DNA of 6,565 nt from assembly GCA_964601895.1 (NCBI GenBank), contig CAZROT010000036.1, positions 1 through 6,565 on the forward strand. The letters are read 5' to 3'. The stretch comes from CAZROT01 sp964601895 (GTDB taxonomy: Bacteria > Pseudomonadota > Gammaproteobacteria > Enterobacterales > Enterobacteriaceae). The stretch's first letter is position 1; each line of letters starts with the position of its first letter. The notes under the pieces are model-generated. The model searched no databases and was not told the DNA's origin. It saw only the letters and a program-made list of their open reading frames with translations. Shown here piece after piece: positions 1 to 5,877 of this stretch. Both the position numbers and the translations under genes were made by a program.

Positions 1-485
1 TCGAATCAGTGCTTGGCATGAGTGATTATATCAGATCAATCGCCCAACAGCTCAGTAACGTACAATCTATTTTCTTCTTGTGAAGAGGATATCACGTACC
101 TATCGCCTATGAGAGCTCATTAAAACTGAAAGAGATCTCGTATATTCATGCTGAAGCATATCCAGCAGGGGAGTTGAAGCATGGTCCACTCGCATTGATC
201 GATGAAAACACGCCATCGGTGTTGTTTATGCCTCACGACGAGCTGCGAGAAAAAAACAGATGATCGTTGCATGAAATAAAAGCAAGAAAAGGAAAAGTGC
301 TCGCTATCTCAGACAAGCATGTCCCAGAAGCAGATCGATGTATCGTCCTACCGAGTGTCTGTCCAGAGCTCATGCCACTCGTGAGTGCAGTTGCAGGACA
401 ACTCCTTGCCTATCATATCGCTGATATCCTCTGAAAAGATATCGACAAACCGAGAAACCTTGCCAAGAGTGTGACGGTGAAGTAA
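1..485 (+). CDS. glmS: Glutamine-fructose-6-phosphate aminotransferase (isomerizing), C-terminal fragment
   Basis: Makes glucosamine-6-phosphate from fructose-6-phosphate and glutamine, the entry step to amino-sugars for peptidoglycan and surface glycans; cytosolic. Only the last 160 residues are present (reading frame from base 3, TAA at 483-485) of a family of about 600, covering the second sugar-isomerase (SIS) domain. Recognition is by the FFLGRG turn (visible residues 24-29), KLKEISYIHAEAYPAGELKH (41-60) followed by GPLALID, and the terminal block PRNLAKSVTVK (150-160), all close to E. coli GlmS. The first G of LGRG is TGA (81-83), as are G87 and G144. CGA codons 82 (DEL-x-EKN, a Leu in E. 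coli NELLEK) and 112 are read as Trp; the conserved Arg of LGRG and PRNL are AGA. The glutaminase domain lies upstream of the window. No convincing terminator follows. Identification is certain; the truncation is only the window edge. Confidence 0.97.
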
Positions 486-537
486 AAAGAAAGATTTTAT
501 ATACAAAAAAGTTTTTTTGAAAACCGTAATTTTTTAA

Positions 538-566
538 TTGTTATTTGAACAGAAAATTAGTATAGT
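538..566 (+). promoter_or_regulatory. Probable sigma-70-type promoter of the methyltransferase/nuclease pair
   Basis: TTGTTA (538-543) and TATAGT (561-566) are separated by 17 nt, giving a predicted start near 573 and a leader of about 25 nt before the ATG at 598. It lies in the only spacer ahead of the module (486-597). The region is AT-rich, so chance matches are likely; the correct spacing and position are the main support. Confidence 0.45.
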
Positions 567-597
567 GCAAATGTATTTTTATTTACTTAATTTCATT

Positions 598-1605
598 ATG
601 TCTAAAAGTGATAGAAATAAAACCATTAGATTTTCAGATTTAAATACAGATTTACTTTATGATGAGGTTATACAATGAATTGTATCTTTAGATAATTCAA
701 TCAATAAAATAATACATTGAGATTCAATTAAAGAACTAAAAAAAATACCAAACTGATCTATAGATTTGATCGCCACAGATCCTCCATATAATCTTAGCAA
801 AAACTATGCTGGCAGCAAATTCTCTGCAACTGACAACGAAAGTTACGAAATATGGCTAAATGAATGGATGAAAGAATGTAAAAGAATATTAAAAGACACA
901 TGATCTATTTACGTTTGTTGTGACTGGAAAAGTTCAATTCCTGTTTTTAATATATTAAACAAATACTTCACACTAAAAAATAGAATAACTTGGGAAAGAG
1001 AAAAATGAAGATGAGCAAACACAAATTGGAAAAATAATATTGAAGATGTTTATTTTGCTGTTAAGGAAGATAAATCATATACTTTTAATCTTGATGATGT
1101 AAAGGTAAAGAAAAAAGTTATAGCTCCATATAGAAACCAAGAATGAGAAGCAAAAGATTGGTTTACTGAAAATTGAGAGAACTATAGGATGACTTGTCCA
1201 TCGAATATATGGACTGATATTACAATACCTTTTTGGAGTATGCCTGAAAATACAGAGCATCCAACACAAAAACCAGAAAAGGTAATGGCAAAGATTATAC
1301 TTGCATCATCTAATGAGTGAGATATTGTACTAGACCCATTTGTTTGAAGTGGTACTACTGCTGTAGTTTCCAAAAAACTAGGAAGAAAGTTTATATGAAT
1401 AGAACAGGAGAAGGAGTATTGTGTTGTCTCTCAACATAGGTTAAATATGGCAGATCTAGATAAATCTATTCAGTGAATAGAAAATTGAATTTTTTTAGAA
1501 AGAAACTCTATGAGTTCAGAAAGAATAAAACAACCAAGCAAAACAACAACTTTATTTTCTCAAGAAAAATTATGACAAATAGCACAACAATGAATGTTCT
1601 CATAG
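598..1605 (+). CDS. Beta-class DNA methyltransferase of a type II-like R-M module, probably N6-adenine
   Basis: Transfers a methyl group from S-adenosylmethionine to a base in a short DNA target, protecting host DNA from the partner nuclease. It has 335 residues, normal for the class. Motif order is catalytic DPPYN (61-65), then TGSIYV (101-106), EREKGRG (133-139), HPTQKP (221-226), and the cofactor loop DPFVGSGTT (246-254): catalytic motif before cofactor motif defines the beta group, and DPPY rather than SPPY favours adenine-N6. Target sequence cannot be read from this. TGA must be Gly: the first is codon 27 (676-678), and G250 in the cofactor loop is TGA. 15 of 18 glycines are TGA. All eight Trp are TGG and I see no CGN codon, unlike the flanking genes, and the DNA is more AT-rich. 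Start: ATG 598, no Shine-Dalgarno, promoter candidate about 30 nt upstream. The stop TAG overlaps the next gene, so the two are probably translationally coupled with the protective enzyme made first. Confidence 0.93.
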
Positions 1606-2729
1606 ATTTTATCAAATCAAATGATTGAATAGGAGACAAATGAGAGCTTATAAATAAAGTTCTTGATCAGTTCAAATTTACTAATGACAGATCTGTATAT
1701 TATAATGAAAATTTAGCAATTCGTTTTTGTTATTCAGCTAACTGATCTTTTTCTAATACAGTTTTGTCTTTATCGAATCTAAAGAAATACGACAATGTAC
1801 CATTTATTGTTTGCTTAGTCACAAAAAACGAGAATATACTCTATCTTGCAAATACTACATTTCTTGCAAAAGTAAGTCATAGTTCACAAGAATTAAGGGA
1901 AGATAATATCAAATGAAGTTTTAATTGATCTGACATACTAAAAGTTTTTTGATGATATAAAAATAGCCCAGAAAACTTTAATTTCTTATTTGCTAGTCAT
2001 ATTGAAATATCCTTTGAAGAAAATTTAATAAGACTAGTTGAAGCAACCAACAATATCACTCCAACTGGAAAAAAGTTTAATGTAACAAATACACAAGAGA
2101 TTTTTAATGCACCCAAAAGAACTGTTGAATTTGTTAAATCAAAACACTTTGATACATTAAAATTATTCTTAGATACTCAGGTAGAAAAATATAAGAACGA
2201 AATTCTTATAGCTTGATTTATTGAAAATGTTAATATTCGTTGAAGAATTATAGAGTATCTTATTTCATGAGAAGATGAATCTTTAAGAAAAGAACTTATA
2301 GATGCTTTACATCAAAAAAACAGAAATATACCTAGAGTAAAAACACAAAATGATGTTTGAGACTATATCGCAATTTTTGATAAGTATAAAACAGCAACTG
2401 ATATAAAAACAAAGATAATGATATTACAGTCAAATCCAAAAGCATACAATATAGATAAGTTGCTTGAGTTTTTATCAAGTGATAATAGTATATTTTTATT
2501 TTATTTCATATGAATAGAACCTGCCAGAATTATCAATCAATCACTTGTGTCTATATTTCAAAAAGATTTACAAAACAGTACAATTATACAATCACACTGG
2601 GCGTGAAGAAACTCAAGATGAGTTGCTCAGTTTAATGGTGAAATTTTACATAACCTTATTCTAAGTCAATCAAATGAAATAGATATTGAGAGCAGCAGAA
2701 GCTTTTTAGAGCATCTTATATCAATATAA
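1590..2729 (+). CDS. Candidate restriction endonuclease paired with the methyltransferase; family unrecognised
   Basis: A 379-residue soluble-looking protein with no signal peptide or membrane segment. I do not recognise a named family. Its role as the nuclease is inferred from position: it starts inside the methyltransferase gene (16-nt overlap, different frame) with no room for another gene. Visible blocks that could be functional are FASHIEISFEEN (134-145), IENVNIRGRIIEYLISGEDE (211-230), and a C-terminal SHWAGRNSRGVAQFNGE (335-351) rich in His, Arg and Gly; no clear PD-(D/E)xK, HNH, GIY-YIG or phospholipase-D signature is evident. 14 of 17 glycines are TGA, starting at codon 13; its only Trp is TGG; Arg is AGA/AGG/CGT. 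The ATG at 1590 is the only early in-frame Met. Alternatives: a different defence effector or an accessory DNA-binding subunit. That the gene is real is near certain; the nuclease role is moderately likely. Confidence 0.6.
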
Positions 2730-2750
2730 TCTTAAGTATCATATTACACT

Positions 2751-3239
2751 ATGACCCTCACTCCAATCATCATCTGTGTCTCAGATGCAGCATATTTACC
2801 AGAAAAACATACTGCAGGAGCAGTGTGTCGAGATTTGCGCATATCTACTGATATCACAGTAGCACCTGGTGAAATCATCCTCGCTCCTACTGGTGTCAAA
2901 ATCGCTTGCCCAGAAGGACGACATACAAAAATTTATGCGAGAAGCGGTCTCCCTATCAAGTCGTGACTCATGCTTGCAAACAGTGTCGGTGTCATAGACA
3001 ACGATTACAGAGGAGAGTATTTTCTTCAACTCTATAATTGCACGCAGCAGACCGTACAGCATAGTAAGGGAACGAGACTCTGACAACTAGAAATAGTTCC
3101 TTATTTCACGCCATGACTGGCACATGATCTGGTGACACCAACCATAGAAACTATCATAGATCCTGAGGTATTTACTCATTTTGAAGAGCACTATCCTACG
3201 AGTAGAGGATCAGGGTGATTTCACTCGACTGGGAAGTAG
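2751..3239 (+). CDS. dut: dUTP diphosphatase (dUTPase)
   Basis: Hydrolyses dUTP to dUMP and pyrophosphate, keeping uracil out of DNA and supplying dUMP for dTMP synthesis; the family acts as a cytosolic homotrimer. At 162 residues it is normal length and all five family motifs are visible: motif 1 AGAVCWDLR (22-30), motif 2 RSG (64-66), motif 3 GVIDNDYRGE (80-89) with the catalytic-type Asp at 83, motif 4 GTRLGQLEI (107-115), and the flexible C-terminal P-loop-like motif 5 RGSGGFHSTGK (152-162). TGA encodes G72, G111, G122 and G156, the last inside motif 5; with TGA as stop the protein would end before motif 3. CGA codons 27 and 57 read best as Trp: codon 27 is the aromatic slot just before the motif 1 Asp. 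The start is 21 nt after the nuclease candidate's stop, without a Shine-Dalgarno; TATCAT at 2737-2742 could be a -10 for a nearly leaderless mRNA. Confidence 0.96.
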
Positions 3240-3321
3240 TCTGATTGCTTTTTTCAGAAAAATAAGTAGTATGATGTTGTCACAAGCTCTCTCTGAGAAC
3301 TACGTCTTGCAGAAAAAGCAA

Positions 3322-3370
3322 ACACAACTTACACAACGACTGGGTCCCACTAAGTGGGGAGGAGTTGTGT
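3322..3370 (+). repeat. Nested inverted repeat / stem-loop between dut and map
   Basis: Outer arms ACACAACT (3322-3329) and AGTTGTGT (3363-3370) are exact reverse complements. Inside them CCCAC (3346-3350) and GTGGG (3354-3358) pair around a TAA loop. There is no T-tract after the outer arm, so it is not a standard intrinsic terminator. It begins 83 nt after the dut stop. It could be a 3'-end processing structure or part of a dispersed repeat. Confidence 0.5.
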
Positions 3371-3430
3371 CTCAAGCAAAACATACCGAAGTAGTAAGAA
3401 CTGAAGAGTGCGAGTGACTAGACTTTTTTG

Positions 3431-3482
3431 GTTACTTTTCACCTCCTTTGTCGGCACAAGTGCGGCAATGGCAAAAAGTAAC
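3431..3482 (+). repeat. Inverted repeat GTTACTTTT/AAAAGTAAC enclosing a CACCTCCTTT loop
   Basis: Nine-base arms GTTACTTTT (3431-3439) and AAAAGTAAC (3474-3482) are exact reverse complements with 34 nt between them, ending 15 nt before the map start codon. The enclosed segment contains CACCTCCTTT (3440-3449), the complement of a strong Shine-Dalgarno sequence, and the small palindrome GCACAAGTGC. The structure could fold in the map leader if transcription begins upstream, or be a short dispersed element. Confidence 0.45.
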
Positions 3483-3497
3483 AGTATTCTTACTCTC

Positions 3498-4289
3498 ATG
3501 ACAAAAAAAATCATTATCAAAACAGCACAACAAATCGATCAGATCCGCCAAGCAGGAAGACTACTCAATCAACTCTTGGTATTGACTGCTCAGGCAGCAC
3601 AACCATGAGTTACCTGACTTTTTCTCGAATCACTTGCAGAAGAATTTCTCGAGAAAAATGGCGTTACGTGATCGTTCAAATGATATAACGGATTTCCTAC
3701 CAATCTGTGTCTTTCGGTTAATGACTGTGTCGTCCACGGAATTCCTGATGAGACTATACTAAAAACTGGTGATCTCGTAAAAATAGACGTCGGCGTTACC
3801 TATCAGTGATACATCGCAGATGCAGCGGTGAGTATCATCATAGGAGGAAAAAAAACAAATACATCATGAGCAAAACTCATCTCAGCGACCAAGCAAGCAC
3901 TAGATAAATGAATCCAAGAGATCGTACCCGGTAAACCCTGTATGGCATATGCGCAAACAGTGCAGAAAATACTTCTGCAAAACAACTGTGCGGTCATCAA
4001 GAACCTTACAGGACATGGGGTAGGAACCGATGTACACGAAGGTCCTCACTTGTATAATCGACCACACCAGAGCATGCAAGACCACAAACGAACTCCAGGA
4101 CGAGTAGTAGCCCTAGAGCCAATCACTGCTCTCAGAAGTACTGATTTCAAAGAAAAACCAGGAAACGACCGAAATTTATATACAACCAAAGGTGATCTGT
4201 GAGCTCAGCGAGAGTACACGATAGCTATTCACGAAGATAGTATAGAAATCCTTGCATGAATTCAGGACGAGTCTCTTCTGTACACATAA
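3498..4289 (+). CDS. map: Methionine aminopeptidase, type I
   Basis: Removes the initiator methionine from nascent proteins; cytosolic, two-metal enzyme. At 263 residues it has the usual type I length with no zinc-finger extension. The five metal ligands are all present: D97 (KIDVGV), D108 (ADAA), H173 (TGHGVG), E207 (ALEPI) and E239 (AQWEY); H80 (VVHGIPD) and H180 (DVHEGP) match the conserved active-site histidines. Nine of 25 glycines are TGA. Five CGA codons (188, 198, 202, 225, 238) fit Trp, not Arg: D-x-N before TTKGDLGAQ matches the Trp of DGWTV in E. coli, and AQ-x-E matches AQYE. R17 of the IRQAG block is CGC. ATG 3498 is chosen because MTKKIIIKTAQQIDQIRQAG fits the family N-terminus; an in-frame GTG at 3408 would add 30 hydrophobic residues with no family counterpart. 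No Shine-Dalgarno. Terminator candidate at 4333-4361. Confidence 0.97.
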
Positions 4290-4290
4290 A

Positions 4291-4313
4291 AGCACGTCTC
4301 CACTTTACGTGCT
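4291..4313 (+). other. Short stem-loop just after map
   Basis: AGCACGT (4291-4297) and ACGTGCT (4307-4313) are exact reverse complements around a 9-nt loop, starting 2 nt after the map stop. No T-run follows, so termination is better assigned to the hairpin at 4333-4361; this one may protect the 3' end or assist. Confidence 0.5.
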
Positions 4314-4332
4314 AAATCTCTTGCAACCAGAA

Positions 4333-4361
4333 AAAAAATGGGTAGACTATACTCGTTTTTT
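4333..4361 (+). terminator. Intrinsic terminator after map
   Basis: An A-tract (4333-4338) pairs with T6 (4356-4361), continued by TGGGTA (4339-4344) against TACTCG (4350-4355) with two G-T wobbles, around the loop GACTA. This gives a continuous 12-bp A-tract/U-tract hairpin 44-72 nt after the map stop. Confidence 0.65.
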
Positions 4362-4405
4362 AGCATAGAGAAATTTCTAAAGAAACTTTGATATGCCGAA
4401 AAAGA

Positions 4406-4432
4406 TTGCGAAGCAACTTTTTAATTTATAAA
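4406..4432 (+). promoter_or_regulatory. Possible grpE promoter placing the start of transcription at the ATG
   Basis: TTGCGA (4406-4411) and TATAAA (4427-4432) are 15 nt apart, shorter than ideal. If used, transcription would begin at about 4438-4440, the grpE ATG itself (4439), giving a leaderless mRNA. It lies after the map terminator, where a new promoter is expected. No CIRCE-type inverted repeat is visible. Confidence 0.35.
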
Positions 4433-4438
4433 CAACCT

Positions 4439-4987
4439 ATGTCAAAGAAAGAAAAACAGAGTACTGAAGAACAAAAAGCGGAAGATCGCATTGCATTGCT
4501 TGAAGCTGAAATAGCGTGACTTACGAAACAACTAAGTGAAAAAGAAGAAATCGCAAAAAGAGCACAATCAGACTATATTCGTCTAAAGATGGATATGGAT
4601 AGCTATGTCAGCAGAACAGAATCTGCACAAAAGGAGATGAAAATACAGTGATTGATAGAAATAGCAAAAAAATTGCTCCCAAGCGTCTATCAACTCCACC
4701 TCATGACATCGAGTTGTCCACAAGAACTGGAAAACAACTCACGAGCTCAGTGAGTTAAGTTACTGTATGGTAAACTTACAAAAGAACTTGAATTACTTTA
4801 TATTTATCCTATAGAAACAAGCGTAGGCAGTGAACCAAATCTCTCTTACCACGCTCCTATCGGAAATGAGCCAAGTGAACCACATCTCCAAGGAAAAATC
4901 GTAAAAGAATTACAACAAGGGTATATCTACCGCAAAGACGGAGATGAAAAAATAATACTACCAGCTACCGTGATCGTCGGTGCATAG
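4439..4987 (+). CDS. grpE: GrpE, nucleotide exchange factor of DnaK
   Basis: Promotes ADP release from the Hsp70 chaperone DnaK; cytosolic homodimer. 182 residues, normal length. The N-terminal part is charged and helical (10-65, coiled-coil type) and ends in AQSDYIRLKMDMDSYVSRTE (42-61), a divergent form of the usual AxFENYRKRTE block with the Arg kept as AGA. It is followed by the four-helix section LIEIAKKLLPSVYQL (72-86) and GVKLLYGKLTKELELL (105-120). The C-terminal beta domain is YHAPIGNEP (137-145) and IVKELQQGYIYRKDGDEKII (154-173), with the closing PATVIVGA; the ending is typical of GrpE. TGA encodes G27, G71 and G105; CGA codon 102 (S-x-AQGVKLLY) reads best as Trp. The ATG at 4439 has no Shine-Dalgarno. 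dnaK and dnaJ are not adjacent in this window; the next gene follows after 35 nt and is probably co-transcribed. Confidence 0.92.
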
Positions 4988-5022
4988 AAAAAAAATAGCT
5001 TTTTTATAACTTTTTTACTACC

Positions 5023-5730
5023 ATGTCATTACAAGAAGAGCTCCTTCAACTAGGAAATCGTGATGCAAGTATGCTGAGCAGTCATGAAATAGAAACCAAG
5101 ATCGAAACCACTATGAGCAAGATGTTTACGCGAGTAGGTGCTATGCTTATTATAGCTTTCGGTGTTGCGTTTGGTATCTCTAGCTGAATGCTTCCTGTAC
5201 CGTTCAGTATGACTTGATATTGGATAAGTGCATTGGGGTGATTTTGACTCATCATGCGAGTCTCTCGAAGATGGCAAACGATGAGTTATCAGACGCTGAG
5301 TGGTGCATTGATTTTGTTCGCACTTCTCGAGTGATACGGTCTTACTGGTGTCTTTGCAGCATACGGTCTAGGTAGTGTACAACAAGTATTTTTGGTAACT
5401 TCGCTCCTTTTTATCTGACTAGCCGCAGCTGGGAAGTATCTCCACGTCGATATAAGTAGAGTAGGAAGTATTCTTACAATAAGTCTCATTGCACTTATCG
5501 TTGCTATGCTCATCAACGCATTTCGAGGAAACGAGCAGTTCAGCATCCGGATTAGTATTATTGGTATTGTGATTTTTTCATGACTTATTATCTATGATAT
5601 GAATGTCTTGAAACAACAAGCACTCGTAGGAGATGAGAGAATACCATTACTTATGGCACTAAGCATGTTCTTGAACTTTATCAATTTGTTTCTCTTTCTC
5701 CTCAGACTGATGTGAGGATCGAGAGATTAA
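5023..5730 (+). CDS. BAX inhibitor-1 (BI-1/YccA/TMBIM) family membrane protein
   Basis: Polytopic inner-membrane protein of the Bax-inhibitor-1 superfamily; bacterial members include pH-sensitive calcium-leak channels and the FtsH-associated YccA, but the role here is unknown. 235 residues: a hydrophilic N-terminus (1-33), then about seven hydrophobic segments (roughly 36-56, 62-80, 92-115, 122-138, 147-167, 174-191, 207-229). Family hallmarks are GIVIFSGLIIYDMNVLKQQ (181-199), containing the conserved YD before the last segment, and ALSMFLNFINLFLFLLRLM (212-230). Eight of 24 glycines are TGA. CGA codons 37, 79, 82 and 168, and a CGG at 176 in a hydrophobic segment, fit Trp much better than Arg; TGG is also used (67, 84). 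The gene follows grpE by 35 nt, has TATAAC at 5005-5010 but no Shine-Dalgarno, and is closed by a strong terminator. The family call is firm; the subfamily is not. Confidence 0.88.
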
Positions 5731-5750
5731 TAAACAAAGTATGAAATACG

Positions 5751-5780
5751 TAAAAAGAGATGCTTAGTCATCTCTTTTTA
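5751..5780 (+). terminator. Strong intrinsic terminator after the grpE-BI-1 pair
   Basis: TAAAAAGAGATG (5751-5762) and CATCTCTTTTTA (5769-5780) are perfect reverse complements, 12 bp around the 6-nt loop CTTAGT, 20 nt after the stop codon. A 5' A-tract and 3' T-tract are both present, so it could work in either direction; with every gene on the + strand its main job is to end the grpE transcript. Confidence 0.9.
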
Positions 5781-5808
5781 TATATATGAAGCATACTATA
5801 TAAAATAA

Positions 5809-5824
5809 GTCAATAATATTTGAC
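5809..5824 (+). repeat. Small inverted repeat overlapping the -35 element
   Basis: GTCAA (5809-5813) and TTGAC (5820-5824) are reverse complements separated by TAATAT; the right arm is most of the -35 hexamer. It could be an operator, but arms of five bases in AT-rich DNA are weak evidence. Confidence 0.25.
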
Positions 5825-5847
5825 AAAAGAGAAATATAGTATATAAT
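5820..5847 (+). promoter_or_regulatory. Strong sigma-70-type promoter for the downstream secreted-protein gene
   Basis: Consensus TTGACA (5820-5825), a 16-nt spacer, and consensus TATAAT (5842-5847). Predicted transcription start about 5853-5855, leaving a leader of about 24 nt before the ATG at 5878. It lies directly after the terminator at 5751-5780. The -10 begins a perfect 14-bp palindrome, TATAATATATTATA (5842-5855), which ends at the predicted start site. Confidence 0.75.
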
Positions 5848-5877
5848 ATATTATAATTTTATTTTGTCACTAGTACG

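Larger units (their letters stand above)
3240..3497 (+). other. dut-map spacer with two inverted-repeat structures and no convincing gene
   Basis: 258 nt with no protein I can support. It holds a nested stem-loop at 3322-3370 and a longer-range inverted repeat at 3431-3482, listed separately. Frame 1 stays open across the spacer when TGA is Gly, but it simply continues into an out-of-frame reading of map and shows no family resemblance. A TATTCT at 3485-3490, 7 nt before the map ATG, could be a -10 element. Confidence 0.6.

Noticed and set aside
504..519. CAAAAAA/TTTTTTTG hairpin as the glmS terminator
   Set aside because: The stem is a single C-G plus a few A-T pairs around a tiny loop; it would be too unstable.
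1075..1373. Minus-strand open frames opposite the methyltransferase, and similar ones opposite dut, map and BI-1
   Set aside because: They lie antisense to genes with complete conserved motifs, lack family resemblance and are by-products of AT-rich coding sequence.
598..2729. Methyltransferase and partner as pseudogenes riddled with nonsense codons
   Set aside because: Every disrupting codon is TGA, at glycine-compatible positions including invariant motif glycines; no TAA, TAG or frameshift interrupts either frame.
3408..3497. N-terminal extension of map from GTG 3408
   Set aside because: The extra 30 residues are hydrophobic and precede the standard type I N-terminus; they overlap the inverted repeat and no metalloprotease of this type needs them.
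3357..3499. Short minus-strand frame starting at 3499, with an AAAGGAGGTG nearby
   Set aside because: About 49 codons, the SD-like site lies inside the frame instead of before its ATG, and nothing else in the window uses that strand.
3181..3762. Long frame-1 reading frame across the dut-map spacer
   Set aside because: With TGA as Gly it is open, but it overlaps the end of dut and the first 265 nt of map out of frame, resembles no family I know, and coincides with inverted repeats that explain its recurring words.
4321..4347. TTGCAA/TAGACT promoter after map
   Set aside because: The same bases form a continuous A-tract/U-tract terminator hairpin at 4333-4361, a better explanation.
4369..4378. 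AGAAATTTCT palindrome upstream of grpE as a heat-shock operator
   Set aside because: Ten AT-rich bases with no second arm at CIRCE spacing; chance is sufficient.
4988..5004. A-run/T-run after grpE as a terminator
   Set aside because: Only A-T pairs around TAGC with no stable stem; the BI-1 start follows within 20 nt, so read-through is more likely.
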